A stretch of DNA of 64,000 bases from an uncultured Christensenellaceae bacterium (GCA_944380285.1 CALWGZ010000004.1:101852-165851), one strand, 5' to 3'; positions 52,414-61,731 are shown, counted from the stretch's first letter. Translations and numbers: made by a program. Notes: generated from the letters alone by a model not told the origin.

Positions 52414-54156
52414 TCAGCTCAGTTTGGGCTTGTCGGTGATGTCCACGCTGCCCTTCGCCTTTTCCAGCTCCATGATGACGATCTCGTTTTCGCCCTTGAG
52501 CAGGCTGCCCGGCAGATACAGCGCCTTTTGCGGCCCTATGCTCCAATACCTGCCGAGGTTGAAGCCGTTGACCCAGACGACGCCCTTGCCGAAGCCCTTC
52601 ATCTGCACAAAGCAATCTCCTTTGCTGTCCGCGCGGAACTTGCCGCGCAGGAAGACGGGATACTTGTCTCCGCCCGAATACTCGACCTTTGACACGTCGT
52701 CCAGCGGCAGCGTCGTCACCTCGAACCCGGTGACGTGCTGATTGATGATGCGCATGCCCGAGATGCCCTTGCGGTCCTTGATGTGTTCGCCGTAGTTGAC
52801 GTGTCCCATCACGTCGACGAGCAGGTCAAAGCGCTTTTTGCCGTCGAACGGCTCGACAATCGCGGTCGGCTTGCCGTACATGCGGCTGACGAAGTCTTTT
52901 TTGCGGTAATCGAACGTCTTGACGTGCTTGCCGTCGACGAACAGATAGCCGCGGTCGCGCAATTCGTCGAAGGTGACGAACGAACGCTCATACTTGCCCT
53001 CGACGACGACCGAATAGAGGATCATGCCCGAGTTTTGTCCGTAGTGCTCCATCGGTTCGGGCATAGGGCTGCGGTGGACGGTGCCCAGCGCGCCGAGGTT
53101 GTCCCACAGCGATCCCCTCTCGGTCAATTGCACGGTGCCGACGTTTTGCAGCGTCGGGCGCGGCGGCAGCGGCGGAGAGGTCTCGTGCAGGTGGTCGAAG
53201 ATCATCTTGCGCACCGCGTGGTAGTTGGGCGTATAGTCGCCCCACTCGGTCAGCAGCGCGCCGTAGTCGTAACTCGTGACGGTCGGCTGATATTTTTTGA
53301 AGTGATTCGCGCCGGCGGTGAAGCCGAAGTTGGTGCCGCCGTGGAACATATAGATGTTGAAGTTGATGTCGTTTGCGAGCATGTGCGAGATCTCGCCGAC
53401 CAGCTTGATGTTCTGTCTGTGGTGGACGAAGCCCCAATGGTCGAACCAGCCGCACCAAAACTCCATACACATCTTTGGCGCCTTTTCGCGGAAGCGCTCG
53501 AGCGAGCCGAACGCATGGCTGCCGCCCGAACCGAAGTTGAGCGTCTTCCACACTCCGGGCAGCGTGCCGCCCGACAGCATCCAGCCGCAGGGACCGTCCG
53601 AGGTGAAGCGCAGCACGTTTACGCCGCACTCGTCGAAGATGCCCTCGACCGCTTTGAGGTAGTCCTTGTCGTTGGCAAAGCTGCCGTATTCGTTCTCGAT
53701 CTGCACGGCGACGATGTTGCCTCCGTTGCAGGCGAGGTACTTGCCCACTCTCGCGAAGAGTTCTTTGAGGTAGTCGCGCTCGTGGGCGACAAAGACGGGG
53801 TCGTTGCAGCGCAGGCGGATCGTGCCGTCTTTGAGCAGCCACGCGGGCAGACCGCCGAGGTCCCACTCCGCGCAGATGTACGGACCGGGGCGCAAAATGA
53901 CGTCCAGTCCGAGGCTCGCCGCCGTCTCGATAAAGCGGCAGATGTCCAGCCGTCCCTCAAAGTCGAACTTGCCCTTTTGCGGCTCGTGCAGATTCCAGCA
54001 GGTATAAGTCTCGACAGTGTTCAGTCCCGCCGCCTTGAGCTTTTGCAATCTGTCGAGCCAATACTCGGGCAGAGTGCGGAAGTAGTGCACCGCGCCCGAG
54101 CGGATGTGGTGCTCTTTGCCGTCTTTGAACAGTTTTCCGTCCTTGATCTCAAGCAT
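52414..54156 (-). CDS. GH35 beta-galactosidase, cytoplasmic (580 aa)
   Basis: Hydrolyses terminal beta-galactosides. The TIM barrel has 'SGAVHYFR', 'GLNTVETYTCWNLHEP', 'RPGPYICAEWDLGGLPAWLL', the acid/base glutamate E156 in 'QIENEYG' and the nucleophile E232 in 'MEFWCGWFDHWG'. Two beta domains follow, ending with 'VWVNGFNLGRYW'. There is no signal peptide, so the galactoside must enter the cell first. AAGGAG precedes the ATG. It lies 27 nt after the ABC permease gene on the same strand, suggesting one operon with the ABC genes. Confidence 0.95.
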   Translation of the reverse strand: MLEIKDGKLFKDGKEHHIRSGAVHYFRTLPEYWLDRLQKLKAAGLNTVETYTCWNLHEPQKGKFDFEGRLDICRFIETAASLGLDVILRPGPYICAEWDLGGLPAWLLKDGTIRLRCNDPVFVAHERDYLKELFARVGKYLACNGGNIVAVQIENEYGSFANDKDYLKAVEGIFDECGVNVLRFTSDGPCGWMLSGGTLPGVWKTLNFGSGGSHAFGSLERFREKAPKMCMEFWCGWFDHWGFVHHRQNIKLVGEISHMLANDINFNIYMFHGGTNFGFTAGANHFKKYQPTVTSYDYGALLTEWGDYTPNYHAVRKMIFDHLHETSPPLPPRPTLQNVGTVQLTERGSLWDNLGALGTVHRSPMPEPMEHYGQNSGMILYSVVVEGKYERSFVTFDELRDRGYLFVDGKHVKTFDYRKKDFVSRMYGKPTAIVEPFDGKKRFDLLVDVMGHVNYGEHIKDRKGISGMRIINQHVTGFEVTTLPLDDVSKVEYSGGDKYPVFLRGKFRADSKGDCFVQMKGFGKGVVWVNGFNLGRYWSIGPQKALYLPGSLLKGENEIVIMELEKAKGSVDITDKPKLS

Positions 54157-54183
54157 GTTTTCTCTCCTTGTATGTCAATGTTG

Positions 54184-55869
54184 TCAGCCCTCGATCCGGG
54201 CATATTTTTCCTCGATACCGCGCATCGCGGTCAACCTCAAAATGGGGTAAGCCGAGAGGCAGGACAGCGCCATAACTCCCCAAACGATCAGCTGCACCGC
54301 CCATCCGGGCAAAGCCGCGCCGGCGAACGCGACCGCGAACATGGGCATCGCGGCGACCAGTCCGAACGCTAACCCGACGCCCATCATGATGAATTGCGTC
54401 GCAGAGTTGCTCGCCTTGGTCAGTTCCTTGACGTTCATCCAATTGAAGTGCGGATCGGCGACGTCGCGCGACATCGTGAACGCATTGCACGAGATCAGAT
54501 ATACGCCGACGAGCAGCGGGAACAGAACATAACCCCAAAACGGTATGTCGGCGGTAAAGGCAAGCACGACAGCCACCGCGACTACCGAGATCAGCGACAC
54601 CGCGTCGCTGACGATCAATTTGCTCTTGAAAACTTCCTTCCCGGTGACGGGCAGACTCTTGAGCACCGCGATGTTGTCCTTGTCCAGCGAGAACGCAAAG
54701 CTCGCGCCGATGTTGGACAGCGGCGAGGTGAACATCGTGATCCAGACGACCAGACCGACCGCGAAATAGCCGAAATACGGCGTCGCAGCGTCGGGATCTT
54801 CGGCGGCGATCTCCGCGCCCGACGGCATCACAAAGCCCATGATGACCGCGATCAGAGCGGGCATCGCCATCGTCAGAATGAGGTTGACGAGGATGTCGGG
54901 AGTGCGCGACAGCGTCTTGACCTGCGCGGTGACCAGCGCGCGGAACGTGCCCTTGTTCACATGTTCGTCCGTCTTGACCTTGCGCTTTGTGTTCGCTCCG
55001 CCCTCGACGCTCATTGCGATCGCGCGGCGGTAGAGCAGCACCGACAGCCCGATCGCGACCGCCGCCATCGCGACGGTGATGCCGAGGAACGCAAAGAAGT
55101 TGCCTGCGGCGGAGCTGCCCAGCATCGCCTTCGCAAGGAATCGCGTATAGAAGGATATGCCTCCGAGGCTTTGGAACATGCCGGTGTCGACCTGCGTCTC
55201 GTCGCTCGACATGGCGTAGCCGCCGCCGTAGCCCAGCAGATAGCACAGCGCGATGAACGCCATCAGCAGCACCGCCTGCAACACGGCGGACAGCACCGGA
55301 TATTTGGACGCCTTTTGCACGAGCAGCGCGATCGGGAACGAGACGATCGACAGCAGCAGCAGCGGCATCACCGGCAGCAGCGCGATCGCGAACGGGATGA
55401 GGATCCAATACCCCGCGCCGAACATGCTGCCGTAGCCCGCTTGAATGCCCGCCGCCGCGGTGATGACGGCGATCGGGATCGTGACCAGCGCGCTTATCAC
55501 CAGCTCGTTGAGGTAGGTCGCGATCAGCTTTGCCGAAAAGATCTCCACTCCCCTCAGCGGCATATTGAGCACGATCTCGTTGTCCTTTGCGAAGAACATC
55601 GAGTTGATGTAGGTGAACGCGGACAGCATCAAGACCATGATCTGCGCCATGGTGAACACCGCCGCCAACATCTCCGCGCCCATACCCATCGCCAGCATCG
55701 TCTGCGCGGCGAACCACAGCGTCATGCAGATGAGCACCAGCGGCGCGAGGAAGGCGACGCACATCAGCGCGATCACGCCGACAAAGCGCGCCTTGGATTT
55801 CTTGCCTTCAAAGCTCGGCAGCACATAGTATTTGAGGTTGAGCTTGACGAGTGCGGAAAATCTCTTCAT
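54184..55869 (-). CDS. ABC-2-type transporter permease (561 aa)
   Basis: About twelve transmembrane helices, alternating with short loops. The pattern 'NEIVLNMPLRGVEIFSAKLIATYLNEL' in the first half is typical of ABC-2 export permeases and recurs as 'NIAVLKSLPVTGKEVFKSKLIVSDAV' in the second half, suggesting an internally duplicated permease. The start at 55869 overlaps the ATPase stop (ATGA). It pairs with the ATPase next door; the exported substrate is unknown. Confidence 0.88.
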   Translation of the reverse strand: MKRFSALVKLNLKYYVLPSFEGKKSKARFVGVIALMCVAFLAPLVLICMTLWFAAQTMLAMGMGAEMLAAVFTMAQIMVLMLSAFTYINSMFFAKDNEIVLNMPLRGVEIFSAKLIATYLNELVISALVTIPIAVITAAAGIQAGYGSMFGAGYWILIPFAIALLPVMPLLLLSIVSFPIALLVQKASKYPVLSAVLQAVLLMAFIALCYLLGYGGGYAMSSDETQVDTGMFQSLGGISFYTRFLAKAMLGSSAAGNFFAFLGITVAMAAVAIGLSVLLYRRAIAMSVEGGANTKRKVKTDEHVNKGTFRALVTAQVKTLSRTPDILVNLILTMAMPALIAVIMGFVMPSGAEIAAEDPDAATPYFGYFAVGLVVWITMFTSPLSNIGASFAFSLDKDNIAVLKSLPVTGKEVFKSKLIVSDAVSLISVVAVAVVLAFTADIPFWGYVLFPLLVGVYLISCNAFTMSRDVADPHFNWMNVKELTKASNSATQFIMMGVGLAFGLVAAMPMFAVAFAGAALPGWAVQLIVWGVMALSCLSAYPILRLTAMRGIEEKYARIEG

Positions 55870-56609
55870 ACCCCGTCCCCTTGCGGCGCGTCCTCGGTCA
55901 GCGACAGGAAGACGTCCTCGAGCGAACTGCCGTTGCGGATGTCGTCCAGCTCCCCTATGCCGAAGTCGGCGATGATCTTGCCGCCGTCGATGATCGCGAC
56001 ATGGTCGCACACCTTCTCGACGACCTCGAGGACGTGCGACGAAAAGAAGACGCTGTTGCCCTCTTCGCAATGGCGGCGCATCAACTCTTTGAGCTCAAAC
56101 GCGGACTTGGGGTCGAGACCGGTCATCGGCTCGTCCAAGATCCACAATTTGGGCGCATGGATCAGCGCGCCGATCACGCAGATCTTTTGCTTCATGCCGT
56201 GCGAGAAGGTCTTGATCGGGCTGTCGAACGCGTCCGTCAAGCCGAACATCTGCATATACTCGTCGGCGCGCCTTTTGCGGTCGGAGTCGCCGACGCCGTA
56301 GATGTCGGAGATGAAGTTGAGATATTCCCTCGCGGTCAGCTTGTCGTAGACGGCGTGATTGTCGGACACATAGCCCATCTGCATCTTGGCGGCGATCGTG
56401 TCCGTCTTAAGGTCTTTGCCGCAAATGCTTATCCGCCCCTCGTCAAAGGGCAGAATGCCTGCCGCGCACTTGATCGTCGTCGACTTGCCCGCGCCGTTGG
56501 GCCCGAGGAAGCCGAACACTTCCCCCTCCCTCACCTCGAGCGAGATGCCGTCGACGGCATACTTTTCGCCGCCGCGGTATTTCTTCCTCAAATTTTCGAT
56601 TTTCAGCAT
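55866..56609 (-). CDS. ABC transporter ATP-binding protein (247 aa)
   Basis: Walker A 'GPNGAGKST' (36-44), Q-loop region, signature 'FSHGMKQKI' (unusual, in place of LSGGQ), Walker B 'LWILDEPMTGLD' and H-loop 'SSH'. It drives the ABC-2 permease encoded next to it. AAGGAG lies 7 nt before the ATG at 56609. An 8-bp hairpin (56624-56631 with 56641-56648) lies directly upstream of the ribosome site and could affect expression. Longer upstream readings are not supported. Confidence 0.93.
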   Translation of the reverse strand: MLKIENLRKKYRGGEKYAVDGISLEVREGEVFGFLGPNGAGKSTTIKCAAGILPFDEGRISICGKDLKTDTIAAKMQMGYVSDNHAVYDKLTAREYLNFISDIYGVGDSDRKRRADEYMQMFGLTDAFDSPIKTFSHGMKQKICVIGALIHAPKLWILDEPMTGLDPKSAFELKELMRRHCEEGNSVFFSSHVLEVVEKVCDHVAIIDGGKIIADFGIGELDDIRNGSSLEDVFLSLTEDAPQGDGV

Positions 56610-57017
56610 GTTTTCTCCTTTTTGCAAACGGACTTTTCGCCCGTTTGCTATCACTCGCGGCTGTCGCCGCGTTTTGCTCGTCATGTTTTCAAGCGCTCTC
56701 ATTTTGCGCCGCCGCTGCATTTTGCCGCATTTTGCAAAATATTTTTGCTTTTGCTCTTTCAGGCGTTTGCGCGCTGCTTGTTTTGCTTGATATCTTTTCT
56801 TGCTCTTTTCAAGCGTTTGCGCGTTTCAGCCCTTGTTTTGCTTGATGTCCTTTTGTTTTCGGCGCCTGCCGCCCCTCAAACAAACTTTGCCTTTTCCCGA
56901 TATTTAATTTTCGGCTCGGTTCGTTTTCGCTTTTCAAGCAGTCTGTCAATTACCCCTTGCTTTCGCTCTTTCGCGCCGTCGCAACTTTGGTTTTGCTTGA
57001 TATTTTTTTTACGCTTT
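56610..57017 (-). repeat. Degenerate repeats between the MgsA and ABC genes
   Basis: No gene. The sequence around the mgsA stop codon (motif 'TTTCAGCCCTTGTTT..CTTGATGTC', at 57016-57044) recurs at 56824-56851, and shorter versions ('TTTTGCTTGATATC', 'GCTTTTCA') occur near 56780 and 56990. The stretch is a run of partial copies of the mgsA tail, rich in pyrimidines on the plus strand. Confidence 0.6.
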
Positions 57018-58310
57018 TCAGCCCTTGTTTTTCTTGATGTCTTTTGCGCGGACGAGGTGTTTTTCCTCGCCGTTGTTTGACGGGACATAGAGCCTCACGT
57101 CTTTGAGCGACTCGGGCAGATATGTCTGCTCCACCCAGCCGCCGAAGTCGTGGGGATACTTGTAGTCCGTCTTCGGCGCGCCGCTGTAATGCGTGTCCCT
57201 GACCGCGAGCGGCACTTCGTCGTCCTTGCGCTCTTCTACCAATCTCTCCGCCGCTTCGAGAGCCTTGATCACGCTCGGCGACTTGCTCGCCTCGCAGACG
57301 TAAACGATCGCCTCGTAAAGCGGTATTTTGCCCTCGGGCATCCCCAGGTTTTGCAGCGCGGTCAACGCCGCCGCCGCGACGGTGAGCGCGCGCGGATCCG
57401 CCATCCCGACGTCCTCGGCGCTGTGCACCAATGTGCGCCGCGCTATCGACAGCGGGTCGCACCCTGCGGCGATCAGTCTCTCCGCCCAATAGAGCGCCGC
57501 GTCGCTGTCGCTGCCTCTCAGCGACTTGCAAAACGCGGACAGCATGTCGTAATACATGCTCTCATCCACGCTCATGGCTTTCTTTTGAATGGACTGCTGC
57601 GCCGCCTCGAGGTCGATGACGATGCGCCCGTCACGATCGGGATCTGTGGTCAGCGCGGCGAGTTCGAGCGCGTTGAGCGCGTTGCGCAGGTCTCCGTCCG
57701 CCGCCCAAACAAAGTGCTCGAGCGCCCTCTCTTCGAGCTTGATGTCATAATTCCCGAGCCCTCTCTCCCTGTCCTCGACCGCGCGGAGCAGCGCCCTTTT
57801 GACGTCGTCGCCCGAGAGCCGTTTGAACTCGAACACGCGGCACCGCGACACGATCGCCCTCGTCATGTTGACGTACGGGTTCTCTGTCGTCGAGCCGATG
57901 AAGACGATGTAGCCCTTCTCGATCGCGGCGAGCATACTGTCCGATTGCGCCTTGTTCCAGCGGTGGCACTCGTCCAGCATCAGGTAGGTGCGCGTGCCGT
58001 ACAATTCGAGAGCGCGCTTTGCGTCCTCGATCACGCGCTTCGCGTCCGCGACGCCGCTCGACACCGCGTTGAGCTGCACGAAGTTCGCGCCCGTCGTCGC
58101 GGCGATTATCCCCGCAAGCGTGGTCTTGCCGCAGCCGGGCGGACCGTAAAAAATGCAGCTGCCGAGGCGGTCGGTGACGATCGCGCGGCGCAGCATGCTG
58201 CCCTTGCCCACGATGTGCTCCTGACCGACGAACTCGTCCAAAGTGCGCGGACGCATGCGCTCGGCGAGCGGCTCGTTTGCCTTCTTGTTGAGATCGAACA
58301 GACTGTCCAT
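57018..58310 (-). CDS. rarA: Replication-associated recombination ATPase (MgsA/RarA), AAA+ (430 aa)
   Basis: Walker A 'GPPGCGKTT' (56-64), Walker B 'LMLDECHRW' (about 109-117), sensor 1 'FIGSTTENP' and sensor 2 region, then the MgsA C-terminal domain ('DVGMADPRALTVAAAA', 'HDFGGWV.Q.YLP'). RarA acts on stalled replication forks and associates with SSB. It ends in a basic 'KDIKKNKG' tail. The promoter places the -10 box 6 nt before the ATG (leaderless); an AGAGG sequence lies in those 6 nt. Identification is secure. Confidence 0.97.
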   Translation of the reverse strand: MDSLFDLNKKANEPLAERMRPRTLDEFVGQEHIVGKGSMLRRAIVTDRLGSCIFYGPPGCGKTTLAGIIAATTGANFVQLNAVSSGVADAKRVIEDAKRALELYGTRTYLMLDECHRWNKAQSDSMLAAIEKGYIVFIGSTTENPYVNMTRAIVSRCRVFEFKRLSGDDVKRALLRAVEDRERGLGNYDIKLEERALEHFVWAADGDLRNALNALELAALTTDPDRDGRIVIDLEAAQQSIQKKAMSVDESMYYDMLSAFCKSLRGSDSDAALYWAERLIAAGCDPLSIARRTLVHSAEDVGMADPRALTVAAAALTALQNLGMPEGKIPLYEAIVYVCEASKSPSVIKALEAAERLVEERKDDEVPLAVRDTHYSGAPKTDYKYPHDFGGWVEQTYLPESLKDVRLYVPSNNGEEKHLVRAKDIKKNKG

Positions 58311-58316
58311 GCCTCT

Positions 58317-58345
58317 ATAATAAAATATATACGCGCCTTTGTCAA
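58317..58345 (-). promoter_or_regulatory. Leaderless-type promoter of rarA
   Basis: Minus strand: -35 TTGACA at 58340-58345, 17-bp spacer, -10 TATTAT at 58317-58322, then 6 nt (AGAGGC) and the ATG at 58310. Confidence 0.75.
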
Positions 58346-58347
58346 TG

Positions 58348-58390
58348 CAAAAGCGGCATTTGCCCGAGAAGATGACAAACGCCGCCTTTG
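58348..58390. terminator. Hairpin upstream of the rarA promoter
   Basis: Fifteen-base arms (58348-58362 with 58376-58390) with two mispairs or G-U pairs and a 13-nt loop; T-rich on the plus side. Probably ends transcripts arriving from the lipoprotein gene at 58723-59892. Confidence 0.5.
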
Positions 58391-58454
58391 TTTTGGCGAT
58401 ATGTTTTTGATTTTAGCCGTTTTTGACCGCTGCCGGCTCGACGCCGCCGTCCTT

Positions 58455-58665
58455 GTCAACGCGCCTTTCGCGATCGCTACCCGCCGCATTTCGGACTGTT
58501 CGAGTCCCATCTCGTCAACGCGCCATTTCCAATCTCAACGCAAGTCTCGGTGGTATTCAAGCCCGTATCTGCAACGCGCCTTTTGCGATTGCAACGCAAA
58601 TTACCCAAGCGCAATCGAGACGCCCGTCCTCTCAAATGCGCTTTTCGAGACCGCAAGCCTTGCCG
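58455..58665. repeat. Four degenerate 57-62-bp tandem repeats
   Basis: The core TCAACGCGCC(T/A)TTT-C-GAT recurs starting near 58455, 58514, 58570 and 58632, with increasing changes. No gene fits. The remaining 58391-58722 gap has nothing else recognisable. Confidence 0.6.
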
Positions 58666-58722
58666 CAAATGCGCTGTCAAAGTCAACACGCAAACGCGCC
58701 GCGCTTATGCTTTGCCAACAGG

Positions 58723-59892
58723 CTATTCCGCGTAGATTTTCAAAGTCACCGTGCCCGAATAGCCGACGATCGTCAGCCACGACGTGCCGTCATCGTCATT
58801 TTTGACCGAGTTGCCGCCGCCGGCGATATGCTCGCCGAGGACGAGCTTGTTGCCCGTCACCTGGCTAAGATCCATGTCCGTCTCGTAGTCGTTCGTGTAC
58901 GTCCAAAGCGACGCGGTGACGCGATATCTGTGCCCTTGGATGTAGGACAAACCCATCGACTTCGTGCCGCTGTCGGACAGCAAAAAGCGGCTTTGCGTAT
59001 ACTCTTTTGCGCCGAGAGCGGGGTCGGTGCCGTCCACCCAATCGTCGTCGTTTATGCTGACCAAGACCAGCAATTTGTCGGGGTCGACGTCCGCGCCGAG
59101 CGTGAGATCGCCCTCGTCAAACGCGAATTCGACAAACATCGACGTGTTGAAAATATAGCCGGGATCGACTTTTCCGTGCTCGACGACTTGGACATATTTT
59201 GCGATCGTTCTGCCTCTTGAGTCCTCAAAGACGAGCGTTGTCGCGCCGAGCGACACCTTTGTCAAGTCGACGGTGAATGTCGCGCCGCCTGTGACGGCGC
59301 TGTCGCCTATCCTGTGAGCGCCGTCGATCGCCTCGTCGGGGATCACGTCTTGATCGGTCGACGAGATCTTCACGCCGCTCAAATTGCCGTCGACGTCTGT
59401 CGTCGCGATGACGCTGCCGCCGAAGTCGACTTCATAGGTCGCCGATGAATATTCGCCCGGCGCGATCTGTTCGGGTGCGGCGACCCACTTCAAGCCGTCG
59501 TCCTCGTCTACGCTCGCCCCCGAATCCATCGTCTCTACGTTGAGTTCGACGTCCCTGTCCGGCATCGTGAACGTATATACCGATGTGCTGCCCGCGCTTG
59601 CCGCTTCGTCTTTGACGATGTTCACGTCCGCCGCCGTGACAAACGTCACGATCTTCCACGACGGAACGACGACCTTGACCGTAATCGTGATGCCTGCGGA
59701 CGCCGATGTGGCGCTCGTCGTAACTTCGACGTCGTCCGGCGCGGTGATCGAGATCTTATGGGCGATGCTGCCGCCCTCGCCGCCCTCTCCACCTCCGGGC
59801 TGTGTGCCGTCGTCGCCGCATGCCGCAAGGCAAAAAGACAGCGCAAGCACGGCGGCGACCGCTACAAGCGCTGTGATGAGTTTTTTGTTCAT
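58723..59892 (-). CDS. Exported lipoprotein, unknown function (389 aa)
   Basis: The signal peptide MNKKLITALVAVAAV.. ends in lipobox LAAC, then a Gly/Glu linker of about 15 residues. The body is beta-rich, with 'VEVTTSATSASAGITITVKV' and 'VYTFTMPDRDVELNVET' resembling an InlB/Big-type repeat, and a C-terminal 'SGTVTLKIYAE' strand. No catalytic motif. Start at 59892 with AGGAGG. It has its own promoter; a terminator-like hairpin lies 330 nt downstream. Confidence 0.75.
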   Translation of the reverse strand: MNKKLITALVAVAAVLALSFCLAACGDDGTQPGGGEGGEGGSIAHKISITAPDDVEVTTSATSASAGITITVKVVVPSWKIVTFVTAADVNIVKDEAASAGSTSVYTFTMPDRDVELNVETMDSGASVDEDDGLKWVAAPEQIAPGEYSSATYEVDFGGSVIATTDVDGNLSGVKISSTDQDVIPDEAIDGAHRIGDSAVTGGATFTVDLTKVSLGATTLVFEDSRGRTIAKYVQVVEHGKVDPGYIFNTSMFVEFAFDEGDLTLGADVDPDKLLVLVSINDDDWVDGTDPALGAKEYTQSRFLLSDSGTKSMGLSYIQGHRYRVTASLWTYTNDYETDMDLSQVTGNKLVLGEHIAGGGNSVKNDDDGTSWLTIVGYSGTVTLKIYAE

Positions 59893-59932
59893 TGAAATTT
59901 CCTCCTATCGGGCGTCTTACGCCCTCACCGCA

Positions 59933-59961
59933 ATTGTATCACGAGATATGCCGTTTGTCAA
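59933..59961 (-). promoter_or_regulatory. Promoter of the 389-aa lipoprotein gene
   Basis: Minus strand: TTGACA at 59956-59961, 17-bp spacer, TACAAT at 59933-59938; leader about 35 nt. Confidence 0.8.
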
Positions 59962-60342
59962 CGCAGCGCGCCACAAATTTTTCAGCCCATTGCAAAATCG
60001 ACTTCAAAACTCACACTTTTGGCAATTACCGTAAATTTTAGCCTCAAAAATTGTCTTTCGCTTTGTTCGGCGACCGAACATTATCGTTCGCTCTTTCTCC
60101 CCCGTTGCGCCGCATCGCCCGACTCAAAAGACACAAAGCGCACCTTACCGCCGAGCATTCGACTTTGCTCTTTTTACCCTATCGCAACACTTCAAACAGA
60201 ATGGTTTGCTCTTTCCCGCGATTTGAAAAGCATACTTTGAAACTATGGCAAAAGCGGCTTTGAGCAATTTCCAAAACCGCTTTTGTCTACCTTCCCGACC
60301 CTTTCGGGCTCTTTTGAGCACTCTTTGGGAGCGCTGTCACGC
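59962..60342. other. Non-coding gap with one terminator-like hairpin
   Basis: No gene seen. Nine-base arms at 60249-60257 and 60277-60285 (19-nt loop with partial pairing) probably end the DUF378 transcript. The rest shows nothing recognisable. Confidence 0.5.
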
Positions 60343-60591
60343 TTATGCTGCGTGTTGTTCTTTGCTTGCGCCCTTTTCGATCGCGTTGATGCGCCTCGGG
60401 CTGAACTTGTTGTAGATCAGATAGACGACCGTCCAAATGCCGGCAAGTCCGACGATCGCATACAGTACCCTCGCCCCGATATACGCCTGCGGAGTGAAGA
60501 TCCAGTTGATGAAGTTGAAGTCGAATATGCCGACGCTCATCCAATTGAGCGCGCCGACGATCATCAATATCAATGCAAGCACCGTTATCAT
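60343..60591 (-). CDS. DUF378 membrane protein (82 aa)
   Basis: Two transmembrane helices (about 2-24 and 39-60) with the family marks 'LNWMSVGIFDFNFINWIF' and 'AR-LYAIVGLAGIW'. DUF378 proteins are small conserved membrane proteins of unknown function. An AAGGAGGTGG site lies directly before the ATG at 60591. Monocistronic. Confidence 0.9.
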   Translation of the reverse strand: MITVLALILMIVGALNWMSVGIFDFNFINWIFTPQAYIGARVLYAIVGLAGIWTVVYLIYNKFSPRRINAIEKGASKEQHAA

Positions 60592-60699
60592 TGCGCCACC
60601 TCCTTGAGTTACTGAGGTTAGTTTGAGCGCTCGTCAAGGTTTTATTCATCTTCCTTCTTCCTATAAATAAATATATTTTATCGACACTGGCGCCAAAAT

Positions 60700-61101
60700 T
60701 CACAATGTCAAAAGTTCGGTCGCCGCGATCAAGAGCGACAGCGCGGCGCGTCCGCCGCCCTCTCTTGCGGAGGCGATGCGTGCAAGCCTGCATATGCCGA
60801 TCGCGCAACTTTTGACCTGTTCGAGCGGCGAGCGCGAATAGGCGTTTGCCGGCGGCGATGCGGGAGTGCCGCCCAGCCGGATCAACGCGTCCGCCGCCGC
60901 GCCGAGCACTTCCCTCTCGCGGTCGTTCGAGCAATAGTCGAGACAAAACGTCAACACCGCCGCATACTCGCGGCAAGGCGCGGCAATGTCGGGTGAGCCG
61001 TCGAGCACACTCTCGCGTGCCCTCTTGGCGGCGAACTCTCTGTTCATCGCGGCGACCTGCTTGTCGTCCGCCATCTTTTCGTCGTCATATCCTTCTCTCA
61101 T
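60700..61101 (-). CDS. Hypothetical helical protein (133 aa)
   Basis: No family recognised. Soluble, Ala-rich and helical, with six Cys and many Arg and Glu ('REYAAVLTFCLDYC', 'VKSCAIGICRLARIA'). The start is set at 61101 because a TACAAT at 61108-61113 (minus) lies exactly 6 nt before it, as in the leaderless genes here. The -35 is poor (TAATAA), so this promoter is less sure. There is no Shine-Dalgarno site for this or the longer reading from 61119. Confidence 0.6.
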   Translation of the reverse strand: MREGYDDEKMADDKQVAAMNREFAAKRARESVLDGSPDIAAPCREYAAVLTFCLDYCSNDREREVLGAAADALIRLGGTPASPPANAYSRSPLEQVKSCAIGICRLARIASAREGGGRAALSLLIAATELLTL

Positions 61102-61189
61102 ACCGTTATTGTACGGCAAGCGACGCGCAATTATTACGCCGCCGATGTACCGACAATGCTGTGCCGCATTTGCGCATTAAGTCTCAAAA

Positions 61190-61560
61190 AGACTTGCAGG
61201 GTTCGGAGCGTGTCGGCAAAAACGGGTGAGCTTGGCAGTAAAGCGTTGGGCGTGAAGTGCGTCAAGGGATTTGGATGAGGGAGTTATGGTTGGTTTTGGG
61301 GTGTTAGATGGTTTTGAGTGTGTGAGTATTTTGGCTTGGGCTTAGTGTCGCAGGTTGGATTTGGTCAGAGGTTTGCCCATGTGTGCTTGCTTGGCAGTGC
61401 GAAGTGTGAGGGTTGAATGGATGTTGGGTGTTTTTATATAAATTGAGTATTCGTTTTTGAGTAAAGTCGGGGGTGGCAGGGGATGTTTTGATGTTAAAGG
61501 GCTTGCAGTCGGTTGAGAGTGATCGTGTTGTGTGACGATCAACGCATTGACAAGGAGAGT
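61190..61560 (+). other. G/T-rich, C-poor non-coding stretch
   Basis: Over 61261-61500 the plus strand has only 16 C in 240 bases, while G and T dominate. No supported gene, promoter or repeat unit is found. The rest of 61102-61731 holds nothing recognisable. Confidence 0.6.
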
Positions 61561-61731
61561 TTGTGCTATGACGCAAATTATTCATTTCGGTTGACGTATA
61601 GCTGACGACGCGCTACAGCTCTGCCCTCCCCTGTCTTTTTGCTATCGATCGCTTACGATCTGCCACATTTAATGCCGCACTTCACTCGTGTCTATGGCAA
61701 AACCGTATAATATTTTGGACAAAACAAAAAA

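Noticed and set aside
54184..56070. Extended N-terminus of the ABC permease (starting at 56070)
   Set aside because: It lies over the ATPase gene in another frame; the ATGA overlap at 55866-55869 defines the start.
60287..60976. Frame overlapping the DUF378 gene with an ATG after AAGAAGGAAG
   Set aside because: It runs through the DUF378 gene out of frame and has arginine-rich shadow composition.
61304..61585. 93-codon minus-strand frame in the G/T-rich stretch
   Set aside because: No ribosome site, and a composition explained by base bias alone (Thr/Pro/Ser/His from C/A-rich codons).
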